Positions 10,659 through 20,241 of a DNA stretch of 32,635 bases are shown here, in pieces. The position numbers and the translations under genes were made by a program. Below the pieces are notes generated by a model. The model ran no database searches. It was given only the letters and a program-made list of their open reading frames with translations, and was not told where the DNA came from. The stretch's first letter is position 1; the number at the start of each line of letters is the position of its first letter. Origin of the DNA: an uncultured Nitrospirota bacterium (GTDB taxonomy: Bacteria; Nitrospirota; Nitrospiria; Nitrospirales; UBA8639); the NCBI GenBank assembly GCA_937139405.1, contig CAKZPV010000051.1:1-32635 (forward strand). The letters run 5' to 3'.

Positions 10659-12047
10659 ATGCCAAAGCGATCAACCTCGTCAGTTAAACAATTGCAAAAA
10701 GATGCACAATCGTATATCTGGCACCCCTTTACGCAAATGCAGGAGTGGGAACAGCAGCCTCCCCTTCTTATCGGTCGTGGAAAAGGGACTTTCCTGTATG
10801 ATATCGATGGGAACGCCTACTTAGATGGGACATCATCTATTTGGGTTAACCTTCACGGACATCGACATCCCACGATCGATCGGGCAATCCGACACCAACT
10901 GACCCAGGTTGCTCATTCCACGCTTTTAGGACTGTCTCATCCTCTAGCGATCCAATTAGCGAAAGCCCTGATTAAAATCGCTCCAAAGGGCCTCAAGAAA
11001 GTCTTCTTTTCAGATAATGGATCAACAGCTATCGAAATTGCTCTTAAAATGGCCATACAATATTGGCAACAATGCCCTTCTCCTCAACCACGAAAAACGC
11101 AGTTCATCCATCTTGGTTTGGCCTATCATGGTGACACAGTTGGAGGCATGAGTCTCAGTGGTATCGAATCGTTCCAAAAACCATTTTCTTCACTGCTCTT
11201 TCCCGGTCGACAACAGGTTGATGCTCCCTACTGCTACCGTTGCCCACTCACGTTACAATTTCCTGAATGTCAGATGGAATGTTTGACGCCGCTGAAAACT
11301 CTTCTTCAAGAAAAACATGAAGAAATCGCCGGAGTGATTGTGGAGCCAATGGTTCAAGGGGTGGCAGGCCTCATTCCTTCTCCCCCAGGATACCTTCAAC
11401 GTCTCTATGAATTGTGTCGAGAATATCAGGTGTTATTCATTGCCGACGAAGTGGCTACTGGATTTGGGCGAACCGGTCGCATGTTCGCTTGTGAACATGA
11501 AACGGTCAGTCCAGATATTATGGCAATAGCCAAAGGGATGACCGGTGGATATCTTCCTCTAGCCGCAACATTGACAACCGAGAAAATCTACGCAGCATTT
11601 TTAGGTATGCCACATGAAGGAAAAACATTTTTTCACGGCCACAGTTATACGGGGAATCCATTGGGATGTGCCGCAGCACTGGCCAATCTCTCTATTTTTA
11701 AAACCGAACGAACGTTAACTAAGGTTCAACAACGTACTCCAAAACTTTCCGCTTTTTTGAAGACACTTGCTGCTGATCCATGGGTAGGAGATATCCGGCA
11801 ATGTGGATATATGGTAGGCATCGAGTTAGTTCGGCATCAAGAAAACAAAGAACCGTTTTCTTTAATGGATCGCATTGGGCATCGCGTTGCCATTGCCGCC
11901 AGAGCCCTTGGTCTTCTTACTCGACCAATTGGTAATACGATGATACTCATGCCTCCCCTATCCGCAACATTACAAGAATTAAAGCAAATGGTCGGAATTC
12001 TCAAAGTTGCCATTTCTATTGTCCGTGCTTCAAAGAATGCCTCCTAG
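10659..12047 (+). CDS. bioA: adenosylmethionine-8-amino-7-oxononanoate aminotransferase
   Basis: BioA transfers an amino group from S-adenosylmethionine to 7-keto-8-aminopelargonate, making 7,8-diaminopelargonate in biotin synthesis. This is a class III PLP aminotransferase of 462 aa. It shows IWHPFTQM near the N-terminus, the BioA-typical DGTSSIWVNLHGHRHP (56-71), SDNGSTAIEIALKM (118-131), AYHGDT (155-160), DEVATGFGRTG (263-273) and the PLP lysine K292 in IAKGMTGGYLP. It is the only plus-strand gene in the first 27 kb, divergent from lepA, and no other biotin gene is present. The upstream ribosome site (GAGAAA) is weak. It ends by sharing CTAG with the opgD stop on the other strand. Confidence 0.95.
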   Translation: MPKRSTSSVKQLQKDAQSYIWHPFTQMQEWEQQPPLLIGRGKGTFLYDIDGNAYLDGTSSIWVNLHGHRHPTIDRAIRHQLTQVAHSTLLGLSHPLAIQLAKALIKIAPKGLKKVFFSDNGSTAIEIALKMAIQYWQQCPSPQPRKTQFIHLGLAYHGDTVGGMSLSGIESFQKPFSSLLFPGRQQVDAPYCYRCPLTLQFPECQMECLTPLKTLLQEKHEEIAGVIVEPMVQGVAGLIPSPPGYLQRLYELCREYQVLFIADEVATGFGRTGRMFACEHETVSPDIMAIAKGMTGGYLPLAATLTTEKIYAAFLGMPHEGKTFFHGHSYTGNPLGCAAALANLSIFKTERTLTKVQQRTPKLSAFLKTLAADPWVGDIRQCGYMVGIELVRHQENKEPFSLMDRIGHRVAIAARALGLLTRPIGNTMILMPPLSATLQELKQMVGILKVAISIVRASKNAS

Positions 12048-13609
12048 CCATAAGTAAAGGGTAGATATTGATAGAGCCAAGTTTCGGTGAGGGTTCGATC
12101 ACCGAGCTTGAGGAAGAGGCGGAGATTGACTGGATCATCGCTTTCGACATAAAGGTCAAAAAACGCCCGCCAAGTCTTAGTGCCAACCACCTGTAGCGCG
12201 TAATTATTGTCGATTCGGCCTTTGGTCGTGCTGATGACCGGTTCAACCTTGTCTAGCTTATCGATATCATGAAGCGATTTACCCTCAAAATCGATAACGA
12301 ATTTCCAGCCGCCTTTCGGGCGTGGCTGACCAGGGATGCCCGCATTGCCAAGTCGAGTATGGCTGACCTGGGCGACAGCGTTCGAAGCATAGGGCTCGGA
12401 CGATGCCCAATGAAGCCTATAGGTATACTCCCATGCTGAACCAGCTTTCACAGGTTCTTTAGGGAGCCAATAGATGACGATATTGTCATGAATTTCATCG
12501 TCAGTTGGAATTTCAATCAATTGAACTTCGCCTTCGCCCCATTCACTGGTCGGCTCGATCCAGACGCTTGGCCGACGATCGTAAAATACGCCATCATCCT
12601 CGTAGTGGTAGAAGGCACGGTCACGCTGCAGTAGACCAAAGCCCTTGGGGTTGGCATCAATAAAGCTGTTGGTCATTACCGATGACGGATTGTTGAGTGG
12701 ACGCCAGAGACGCTCGCCTGTGCCTGTCCACATCGCCAAACCATCACTGTCATGGATTTCTGGCCGCCAGTCTCGAGCTTGATGGCGATTGTTCTCGGCG
12801 TACCAGAACATACTCGTCAGAGGCGCAATCCCCATGCGCCGGATATCCTGGCGTGCGTAAAGATTTGCATCGATATCCATGACAATCTGTTGGTTCTTGA
12901 CGCAGTCCATGCGAAAAGCGCCGGTAATACTTGGCCCATCAAGCATGGCGTAGACCACAAATACATCGCTCTCTGGGGTGCCAGGCTCTAACCAGAACTC
13001 GGTGAAACGGGGAAATTCCTCGGGAGTCGGTAGGGCAGGATCGATAGCGACCCCCCTTGCCGATAGGCCGTATTGATTAAGCTCGCCGGAACTACGAAAA
13101 TAAGAGGCACCAAGAAAAGCCAGCCAATCGGTGGTTACACCAGGGCCCTCTTGGAGGCGAAAGCCTGAGAAGCCAAGATCATCCGGCAAGATCTTGTCCA
13201 GGCTGGTTTCGCCGAAGGTGAAGTAGTCGGGACGGTAGAGAATTTCCATGGCCTGCCCACTATCAAGAACATGAAGCTTCACGGGCACTTTGAAATAGCG
13301 ACCAAGATGGAAGAACTGGGCCGGAAAATTGACGCTGCCGTCCGCGCCTAATTCCTGCTCGCGGTCGAATATGATCTGCTGAAAGGCGTCGTAGTCAATG
13401 GCATCCAATACGTCGCTGTGACGAATTGCCGGTTCTTGATATGGCTTCCTGGCCATAGCTTGAGCGCGACGCTTCAACTCATCAAAGGTGAAAGACTTAG
13501 CCTTACTGAATTGAAGACCAATCGTCTCGGCTCCACTCCGAATCGGTCCTAGGCCAGTCAGAGTGCTGACAGTGGCCATTAGGAATAGAAACTGGCGGCG
13601 ATTCAACAT
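12044..13609 (-). CDS. opgD: OpgD/OpgG-family periplasmic glucan biosynthesis protein, probable Tat substrate
   Basis: This protein belongs to the MdoG/OpgG family, which shapes osmoregulated periplasmic glucans in Gram-negative bacteria. The N-terminus NRRQFLFLMATVSTLTG has a twin-arginine and a hydrophobic stretch, as in E. coli OpgD (Tat-exported), so I prefer OpgD over Sec-exported OpgG. Family landmarks include FTFDELKRRAQAMARKPY, FFHLGRYFKVPVKLHV, GASYFRSSGELNQYGLSARG, EFPRFTEFWLEPG and the segment YYDRRPSVWIEP-like DRRPSVWIEPTSEWGEG. The length of 521 aa is normal. Its reading frame is visibly richer in G and C than its neighbours, hinting at acquisition from a proteobacterium (inference). 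No opgH glucosyltransferase is nearby. A 97-nt gap separates it from the SAM hydrolase. Confidence 0.9.
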   Translation of the reverse strand: MLNRRQFLFLMATVSTLTGLGPIRSGAETIGLQFSKAKSFTFDELKRRAQAMARKPYQEPAIRHSDVLDAIDYDAFQQIIFDREQELGADGSVNFPAQFFHLGRYFKVPVKLHVLDSGQAMEILYRPDYFTFGETSLDKILPDDLGFSGFRLQEGPGVTTDWLAFLGASYFRSSGELNQYGLSARGVAIDPALPTPEEFPRFTEFWLEPGTPESDVFVVYAMLDGPSITGAFRMDCVKNQQIVMDIDANLYARQDIRRMGIAPLTSMFWYAENNRHQARDWRPEIHDSDGLAMWTGTGERLWRPLNNPSSVMTNSFIDANPKGFGLLQRDRAFYHYEDDGVFYDRRPSVWIEPTSEWGEGEVQLIEIPTDDEIHDNIVIYWLPKEPVKAGSAWEYTYRLHWASSEPYASNAVAQVSHTRLGNAGIPGQPRPKGGWKFVIDFEGKSLHDIDKLDKVEPVISTTKGRIDNNYALQVVGTKTWRAFFDLYVESDDPVNLRLFLKLGDRTLTETWLYQYLPFTYG

Positions 13610-13706
13610 ATCATGAAAATTAATTTGAGGAGGAACGTTGCCTGGAAGTAAATTCCTTGAGACGGTTTCCCGTTCTTATTCCGTGCTGTTAGGAAATGCT
13701 TGCATT

Positions 13707-14507
13707 TTAGATTAACGTTACTTTTTGTCCAACCTGTAATCCGCAGCGTTCGACAGCTCGACCTTGTTTTACAAAAATTTCAAGATGCCCATTGCTATTG
13801 ATTAACATCTCCGGAAGCCCTGTGGCCCCTTCTCCATAATACATTTTAAGCCCTTTAATGGTTAGATCGCCAACCGTGAGGCCGACAGGTTCTTGTTTGG
13901 TGACTGATCCAAAGGTTTCCATTTCGGTCGGCGTGATATTGGTGATCGCGTTTCCAAAATGATCAATATACATGATGCGGCCTTCAAGGACCTGTTGATT
14001 CATTTTTGGAGTATCATCTGGAAGTGTGACGTAATCATAGATCAATCGTCCGTAAGATCCAGGGCTTTGCCCTTTCGTCAACCAGGCTGCAGATGGTGCA
14101 AATAGATCTCGCCCATCAAACGTGGCTCCGGCCGAATCCAAACGATACTGTTTATTTTCAATGGCTCGAACTTCTACAGAAGCTTCTTCTTTGAAAATAT
14201 TACTAAGCACTCCATTATCCGGAGCAATAAAGAAATAGCGTGAGGTTGAAACAAGAATCGCGCGACGGTCACTTCCCACGTCTGGATCAACCACAACTAC
14301 ATGGACTGTTCCGTCCGGATAATATTCATAACAAGATTTTATGAAAAATGCTGCCTGCTCAATACCATGCGGCGGGATAGCATGAGTCAGGTCAATGGTA
14401 CGAATTTGAGAATTTATCCCTAACATGACGCCTTTCATGCTCGGAACAAAATAATCCGTTTCGCCAAAATCTGTTAGTAGGGTCACGAGTGAAATAGCTG
14501 ATGCCAT
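13707..14507 (-). CDS. S-adenosyl-L-methionine hydrolase (adenosine-forming), DUF62 family
   Basis: Members of this family hydrolyse S-adenosylmethionine to adenosine and methionine with a bound hydroxide; relatives are the SAM-dependent chlorinase/fluorinase enzymes. The 266-residue protein has VTLLTDFGETDYFVPSMKG (9-27), the segments IDLTHAIPPHGI and VHVVVVDPDVGS, FIAPDNGVLS and the conserved DGRDLFAPSAAWL. The C-terminal half is the small beta-barrel domain. No halogenase-specific insertion is evident, so hydrolase is the likeliest activity. Its ATG overlaps the greA stop by one base (TAATG), indicating translational coupling. Its position at the end of the pyrimidine operon has no obvious metabolic reason. 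Confidence 0.88.
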   Translation of the reverse strand: MASAISLVTLLTDFGETDYFVPSMKGVMLGINSQIRTIDLTHAIPPHGIEQAAFFIKSCYEYYPDGTVHVVVVDPDVGSDRRAILVSTSRYFFIAPDNGVLSNIFKEEASVEVRAIENKQYRLDSAGATFDGRDLFAPSAAWLTKGQSPGSYGRLIYDYVTLPDDTPKMNQQVLEGRIMYIDHFGNAITNITPTEMETFGSVTKQEPVGLTVGDLTIKGLKMYYGEGATGLPEMLINSNGHLEIFVKQGRAVERCGLQVGQKVTLI

Positions 14508-14986
14508 TAGGTCTGCTCCTCAAAACAAATGGATTGAATTTCATATTCAATCACTCCGGCCGGTCGATGGACTTCGACAATATCACCCACTTGGTGACCG
14601 ATCAATGCTCGACCAATGGGTGACTGAACAGAAATCGAACCATTTTTTAAATCAGCTTCATCTTGTCCAACCAAAGTGTATTGTTTGTTCTCCTCGGTCT
14701 CCATATTTAACAAGACAACTGTCACACCGAAGACCACGGTGTCACTTTCCCCACTCGCTATATCAACAATCTGAGCACTACCTAACTTATGCTCTAATTC
14801 GGCCATTCGAGTACTAAGGAATTGTTGGTATTCTTTCGCAGCTTTATATTCAGCATTTTCCTTTAAATCCCCATGTTCCCGAGCTTCGGTAATGGCTTGA
14901 ATGTTCTTAGGTCTTTCCTCTCGTTTCAAACGAGTCAGTTCAGCTTGTAACGCGTCGTATCCTTTTTTCGTCATAGGAAAGTTCAT
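14507..14986 (-). CDS. greA: transcription elongation factor GreA
   Basis: GreA binds the secondary channel of RNA polymerase and stimulates cleavage of backtracked RNA, rescuing stalled complexes. The 159-residue protein has the N-terminal coiled-coil (PMTKKGYDALQAEL through KAAKEYQQFLSTRMAELEHKL) with the tip acidic segment AREHGDLKENAEY, which coordinates the active-site Mg2+. The C-terminal FKBP-like domain includes SPIGRALIGHQVGDIVEV. Length and motifs are standard. It follows carB by 63 nt, and its stop overlaps the SAM hydrolase start. Confidence 0.97.
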   Translation of the reverse strand: MNFPMTKKGYDALQAELTRLKREERPKNIQAITEAREHGDLKENAEYKAAKEYQQFLSTRMAELEHKLGSAQIVDIASGESDTVVFGVTVVLLNMETEENKQYTLVGQDEADLKNGSISVQSPIGRALIGHQVGDIVEVHRPAGVIEYEIQSICFEEQT

Positions 14987-15049
14987 AAGTAACTACTCCA
15001 CATGAAATTCTTGAATGTGACAAGGGTAAGCATGATCTCTGTAAAGCAA

Positions 15050-18000
15050 TCAGGCATGGCCATGATGATACTCTTGTAAGCTTTTTACAGTCATCGCTGT
15101 TTTTTTCATAGCCTCAATGCCACACACTGCAGCTTGTGCTCCTTGCATCGTGGTAAAATAGGGGACATTACTAAACACCGCCGCCGTTCGAATTGATGCC
15201 GAATCTTCATGCGACGTTTTATCACCAACCGTATTAATCACCATAGCGAGATCATTATTTTTAATTAAATCTCCAATATGGGGACGTCCTTCATTGACTT
15301 TATTTACAGTTTGCACGGTGATACCATGTTGTTGCAAGATGGCTGACGTTCCCTTCGTAGCATAAATAGAAAAGCCTAAGTGCTCTAGACATTGAGCGAT
15401 ACCAAGAGCCGATGGTTTATCGGCATTTTTCACGCTTAAGAGAACCGCGCCATCCAACGGGAGAGCCATTCCGGTCGCGGCTTGAGATTTTGCGAAGGCC
15501 CATCCGAAACTTTTATCAATTCCCATCACTTCCCCAGTGGAGCGCATTTCCGGACCCAATAACACATCAGAAACCCCGAGCTTGGTAAATGGAAATACGG
15601 CTTCCTTTATTGCGATGTGAGAGATTTTCGGCACTTGCAGAAAACCTAAATCTCGCAATGCTCGCCCAGCCATGACTTTCATGGCTAATTTTGCCAAATG
15701 TACACCAATCGCTTTACTGACAAATGGCACCGTTCGCGAACCACGAGGATTGACCTCTAGAATATAAATTTGATCACCTTTTACAGCATATTGAATATTC
15801 ATGAGACCAATGACTTGGAGTTCTTTAGCTAAAAGAATGGTTTGCTCTTGAATGGCGTGAATAATACTTTCAGGAAGGGTATGCGGAGGCAATGAACAGG
15901 CGGAATCACCAGAATGAATACCCGCCATTTCCACATGTTCCATAATGCCAGCCACAACAACATCTGTTCCATCGGCAATTGCATCAACATCGACTTCAAT
16001 TGCATCTTCTAAATAATCATCAACGAGTAAGGGATGCGAGCTTAGATCAAATGAGGCATTCTGAAGATAGAGATCTAAGGATTCGGCATCATATATAATC
16101 TGCATGCCCCGTCCACCTAACACATAGGAGGGACGCACCATGACAGGATAGCCAATATTGATGGCAATGATATGAGCTTCATGAGCCGAGCGAGCGGTCC
16201 CGTTTTGGGGTTGTTGCAGACCTAACTCCGTTAACATATCACTAAATCGTTTTCGGTCTTCAGCTCGGTCAATGGCATCAGGCTGGGTTCCAATAATCAC
16301 CACACCTTCTTGGGACAAGGGTACTGCCAATTTTAGGGGTGTTTGCCCTCCAAATTGAACCACGACGCCTTCCGGTTGTTCTGTTTGAATGATTCGTAAG
16401 ACATCTTCTTTGGTTAATGGCTCAAAGTATAATCGATCAGAAATGTCATAATCTGTACTAACAGTTTCAGGATTGCAATTGACCATGATGGTCTCAATAC
16501 CTTCTTCGCGCAAAGCCATGGCTGCATGTACACAACAATAATCAAATTCAATGCCTTGACCAATCCGATTAGGTCCACCTCCAAGGATCATAATTTTACG
16601 TTGTTGACTTGAATACGCCTCGCAGCTCGTTCCAGCTGTGGAATAGAGATATGGGGTATGAGCTTCGAATTCCCCGCCACAGGTATCGACTCGTTTGAAT
16701 ACGGTCACGGAATCCCCTTTACCATTCTGTCGTATATCGCGAATCCAATCTTCATTGCGTCCGATCAATTGACCTAATCGTTGATCTGAAAAACCATTTT
16801 TTTTTGCGTTATGAAGTTGAAAAAGCAAGGCCTGTGGTAATTCTATCGATGACTCTGTCATCGTTTTATTAGCAAGATAGGGCACACAGGCGCGTACCCA
16901 TTCGGCTTCTTGGATGACGATTTGCTCAATTTCTTCTAAAAACCAAGGATCGATTTTTGTACATTCATAGACATCCTCAACAGACATCCCAATTCTAAAG
17001 GCATCGGCCACGTGCCAGAGTCGATCAGCTGTCGGCTTTCGTAGAGCAGCTTGAATCACATTAAAAAGAGTGTGAGATGCCGAATTAGTTTCTTGCGTGC
17101 CATCAAGTCCATGTAATGACACCAAGCCACAACGATCCGTTTCCAGAGATCGAACAGCCTTCTGTAATGCTTCTTTAAACGTTCCTCCTAGGGCCATCGC
17201 CTCTCCCACCGACTTCATATGAGTGGTGAGAGTGCGCTCAATGCCTACAAATTTTTCAAACGTAAATCGTGGAATTTTGACGACGACATAATCTATAGTG
17301 GGCTCAAAACATGCTTTCGTGACCTGGGTAATATCATTAGGAATTTCATCAAGGGTATAGCCCACTGCTAATTTTGCAGCAATTTTTGCAATGGGGAACC
17401 CAGTCGCTTTTGACGCCAAGGCAGAACTTCTTGACACACGAGGATTCATTTCGATGACGATCAGTTCACCGTTGTCTGGGTTTACAGCAAATTGAATATT
17501 TGATCCACCAGTATCGACGCCAATTTCACGAATAATCCGCAGCGCGGCATCCCGCATATATTGATATTCTTTATCCGATAATGTCATGGCTGGCGCAACG
17601 GTGATACTATCACCAGTATGCACACCCATAGGATCGACATTTTCAATAGGACAGACAATAACCACATTGTCTTTAGAATCCCGCATGACTTCTAATTCAT
17701 ATTCTTTCCAGCCCAAAAGAGATTTTTCCACTAATACTTGTCCAACCGGACTGGTGACTAATGCCCAATCGATATAACGATCAAATTCTTCGCGATTGTA
17801 AGCAATGTTCCCCCCCGCCCCACCTAGAGTAAATGAAGGACGGACAATGGCTGGAAATCCAATCTCTTCAATTAATTGAAGCGCTTCTTCTCGAGACCGG
17901 ATTGATCCACTTGAAGCTGTTTGAAGACCAATGCGTTCAATCGCCTGCTTGAACAGATCTCGATCTTCAGCCTTTTGAATAGAAGCATAGGATGCGCCAA

Positions 18001-18346
18001 TGAGCGTCACGCCATATTTTTCTAAGATACCCCGTTTGACTAATTCAACCGTCACATTTAACGCGGTTTGACCACCCATTGTCGGTAAGAGGGCATCGGG
18101 TCGATCTCGTTCAAAAATAGCTTCTACCACTTCTACGGTAATCGGTTCTATATAAGTTCGATCAGCGAGATCAGGGTCAGTCATAATCGTTGCGGGATTG
18201 CTATTAAGCAACACAACCTCATAGCCCTCTTCTTTCAGCGCTCGACAAGCTTGAGTCCCGGAATAATCAAATTCGCAGCCCTGTCCAATAACAATGGGGC
18301 CAGACCCAATTAAAAAAATACGATTGATATCATTTCGCCGAGGCAT
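15050..18346 (-). CDS. carB: carbamoyl-phosphate synthase large subunit
   Basis: CarB makes carbamoyl phosphate from bicarbonate, two ATP and ammonia channelled from CarA; the product feeds pyrimidines and arginine. The 1098-residue protein shows the internal duplication: the two halves begin with [20 protein letters not shown] and the matching [16 protein letters not shown], each followed by an ATP-grasp domain with [13 protein letters not shown] or [13 protein letters not shown] and [18 protein letters not shown] or [16 protein letters not shown]. The C-terminal 140 residues are the MGS-like allosteric domain, where UMP and ornithine act in E. coli. The size is normal. It is separated from carA by sppA and the M48 protease gene, an unusual arrangement. 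Confidence 0.97.
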   Translation of the reverse strand: MPRRNDINRIFLIGSGPIVIGQGCEFDYSGTQACRALKEEGYEVVLLNSNPATIMTDPDLADRTYIEPITVEVVEAIFERDRPDALLPTMGGQTALNVTVELVKRGILEKYGVTLIGASYASIQKAEDRDLFKQAIERIGLQTASSGSIRSREEALQLIEEIGFPAIVRPSFTLGGAGGNIAYNREEFDRYIDWALVTSPVGQVLVEKSLLGWKEYELEVMRDSKDNVVIVCPIENVDPMGVHTGDSITVAPAMTLSDKEYQYMRDAALRIIREIGVDTGGSNIQFAVNPDNGELIVIEMNPRVSRSSALASKATGFPIAKIAAKLAVGYTLDEIPNDITQVTKACFEPTIDYVVVKIPRFTFEKFVGIERTLTTHMKSVGEAMALGGTFKEALQKAVRSLETDRCGLVSLHGLDGTQETNSASHTLFNVIQAALRKPTADRLWHVADAFRIGMSVEDVYECTKIDPWFLEEIEQIVIQEAEWVRACVPYLANKTMTESSIELPQALLFQLHNAKKNGFSDQRLGQLIGRNEDWIRDIRQNGKGDSVTVFKRVDTCGGEFEAHTPYLYSTAGTSCEAYSSQQRKIMILGGGPNRIGQGIEFDYCCVHAAMALREEGIETIMVNCNPETVSTDYDISDRLYFEPLTKEDVLRIIQTEQPEGVVVQFGGQTPLKLAVPLSQEGVVIIGTQPDAIDRAEDRKRFSDMLTELGLQQPQNGTARSAHEAHIIAINIGYPVMVRPSYVLGGRGMQIIYDAESLDLYLQNASFDLSSHPLLVDDYLEDAIEVDVDAIADGTDVVVAGIMEHVEMAGIHSGDSACSLPPHTLPESIIHAIQEQTILLAKELQVIGLMNIQYAVKGDQIYILEVNPRGSRTVPFVSKAIGVHLAKLAMKVMAGRALRDLGFLQVPKISHIAIKEAVFPFTKLGVSDVLLGPEMRSTGEVMGIDKSFGWAFAKSQAATGMALPLDGAVLLSVKNADKPSALGIAQCLEHLGFSIYATKGTSAILQQHGITVQTVNKVNEGRPHIGDLIKNNDLAMVINTVGDKTSHEDSASIRTAAVFSNVPYFTTMQGAQAAVCGIEAMKKTAMTVKSLQEYHHGHA

Positions 18347-18373
18347 AGAAGAGTTCTCAGATTCGTTTTAATA

Positions 18374-19288
18374 TTATTGAGGCGAAGGTTTGGATATATG
18401 ATCGGTCTTCAAATCAGATGACTCCGGATGATAAAACCGCATAGCCTGTGGAATCCAGGCTTCGATCTGATTAATGCGAGTCACATCTGACGGATGAGTC
18501 GACAAAAATTCTGGAACAGCGTTTTGACTACGAAAACAAAACTTTCCAATCATTTTTCTTGGGCACCCACTCATCCGTTCCCAAAAAGGTACTGCTTCGT
18601 GTGGGTCATACCCAGCTTTGGCCATCAATTGTAATCCAATAAAATCAGCTTCTGTTTCCTGCTCGCGAGAATTAGGCAAGGCCACGCCAACACCATAGGC
18701 ACTCATGGCTCCAATCGCCACACCTGGATCAATTCCTCCAACGGCTGCTCCAGCCAAGGCACCAAGTTGGCCTATCTGCTCAAGAATTCCCCGACTATAG
18801 CGCTCAGCACCATGGCGCTGTAGGGCATGGGCTACCTCATGAGCCATGACGGTGGCTAGACCAGCTTCGGTTTTGGTTAATTTTAAGATTCCAGTGAAAA
18901 TGGCGACTTTCCCACCAGGAAGCGCAAACGCATTAATCTGTTCATCATCGTCAATAACGGCAAACTCCCAGACATACTCTGGTTTATTCGCGCCCTTCGC
19001 AATTCGTTGTCCAACTCGATTCACCATGAGGGTAACTTTTGGATCCTTACTGAGCCGAGCATTTTTTAGGACTTCCCGAAAAGCTGAAAGTCCCAACGCA
19101 ATTTCTTTTTCTTCAGAAATATATATTAATTGATCGCGTGCGGTACCCGGTGCTTTTTGACAAGCCACAGCAAGTATACAAAGAAGCCCGAGGCAGAAAG
19201 ATTGCAACATCCTTCTGTTTGTGGGGAACCTTCGTTGGAATCGTGATAGATGATTCATACAAGAACTCAAGGGAATCAAGGAATCCAC
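18374..19288 (-). CDS. M48-family metalloprotease, probable lipoprotein
   Basis: This is a zinc endopeptidase of the M48 type, related to the periplasmic BepA/LoiP proteases of outer-membrane quality control. The HEVAHALQRHG motif places zinc ligands H150 and H154 with catalytic E151, and ETEADFIGL (211-219) supplies the third ligand. A hydrophobic segment ending in LAVAC (residue 43) suggests signal peptidase II cleavage and lipid attachment. It has no multi-spanning membrane region, so it is not HtpX. Starts are uncertain: 19288 overlaps sppA by 13 bp, while ATG 19258 and 19210 are alternatives. The Arg-rich segment before the hydrophobic core favours 19258 or 19288. It lies between sppA and carB. 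Confidence 0.9.
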   Translation of the reverse strand: MDSLIPLSSCMNHLSRFQRRFPTNRRMLQSFCLGLLCILAVACQKAPGTARDQLIYISEEKEIALGLSAFREVLKNARLSKDPKVTLMVNRVGQRIAKGANKPEYVWEFAVIDDDEQINAFALPGGKVAIFTGILKLTKTEAGLATVMAHEVAHALQRHGAERYSRGILEQIGQLGALAGAAVGGIDPGVAIGAMSAYGVGVALPNSREQETEADFIGLQLMAKAGYDPHEAVPFWERMSGCPRKMIGKFCFRSQNAVPEFLSTHPSDVTRINQIEAWIPQAMRFYHPESSDLKTDHISKPSPQ

Positions 19289-20241
19289 ATATACATCATG
19301 TGAGGAGTTCCACTTTGTAAAGCACCAAGTACAGTCTTCGCATTTATTTGAGGAAATCCTAAAGGGCCCACTGTTGGGGGCTCAAAATGAGAATAAATAT
19401 TTTGATGTGTTTCAGGACTACTTCGTGTGTAGGTCACCACTTGTGCATCAGTTAATTTTGCGTGTTCTTTGGCTTGCTCAATGGCATCATCGAGATAACC
19501 AATCTCATCAATCAATCCCTCTGTCTTGGCAATATCAGCTGTATAAATTCGCCCATCAGCCAATTCTCGAATTTTTGACTTCGACAACTTGGGCCGTCCT
19601 TCTTCTACTACGGTAAGAAAACGAGCATACAAGCGATCAATCACATCTTGAAAAATTGCGCGTTCTTCATCCTTCATAGCTCGAAACGGGGATCCCATTG
19701 ATTTTTTAGGACCCGAAACAATGGCCGCTGGTTGAATGCCCACTTTTTCCAGTAATCCTTGGGTATTGAGTGTGAGCATGATTACGCCAATGCTTCCTGT
19801 AATTGTCGAAGGATGGGCAATAATATGATCTGAGGCCATCGCCACGTAATAGCCTCCAGATGTTCCGATATCCATAATTGACGTGATAATGGGTAGCTTG
19901 TGTTTCTGTTTAAATTCTTGAAGTTCATGATACAAAATATCTGATGAAGTAACCGTTCCCCCAGGGGTGTTGATACGGAGAATAATGGCTTTAATGTGAT
20001 CGTCTTTTTCAGCTTTCGTCAATTCTTCTTTGAGGCGAGCTGGAAGGCTCGGTTCAGAAAAAATCCCAGATTCTTTGCTTGTGGATAAGGTCCCAGAAAT
20101 ATCAATCAACAGTATTTTGTCAGATCCTTCTCCTGAAATTTTTGTTTCCTGTAGTGATTTTCCACCTGAGAATAAATCGACATGAATGCATCCACTGAAG
20201 AAGAAACACAGGAGAAGTGTCCAACTGAATTTGTTAGCCAT
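19276..20241 (-). CDS. sppA: signal peptide peptidase SppA (36K type), lipoprotein-like
   Basis: SppA degrades leftover signal peptides in or near the inner membrane. The 321-residue protein is the short single-domain form. The Ser/Lys dyad is S128 in [13 protein letters not shown] and K180 in [11 protein letters not shown], 52 residues apart as in Bacillus SppA. Other landmarks are [11 protein letters not shown] (87-97) and TGSIGVIM (148-155). An N-terminal hydrophobic segment ends in FSGC (C18), a lipobox, so it may be lipid-anchored rather than a transmembrane protein. Its start overlaps the carA stop by 8 bp, with an AAGGGGG ribosome site inside carA, which suggests coupled translation. 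Its place within the pyrimidine operon is discussed under findings. Confidence 0.94.
   Translation of the reverse strand: MANKFSWTLLLCFFFSGCIHVDLFSGGKSLQETKISGEGSDKILLIDISGTLSTSKESGIFSEPSLPARLKEELTKAEKDDHIKAIILRINTPGGTVTSSDILYHELQEFKQKHKLPIITSIMDIGTSGGYYVAMASDHIIAHPSTITGSIGVIMLTLNTQGLLEKVGIQPAAIVSGPKKSMGSPFRAMKDEERAIFQDVIDRLYARFLTVVEEGRPKLSKSKIRELADGRIYTADIAKTEGLIDEIGYLDDAIEQAKEHAKLTDAQVVTYTRSSPETHQNIYSHFEPPTVGPLGFPQINAKTVLGALQSGTPHMMYMWIP

Noticed and set aside
13707-14507. SAM-dependent fluorinase or chlorinase
   Set aside because: No halogenase-specific insertion is evident and the length and motifs fit the common SAM hydrolase.
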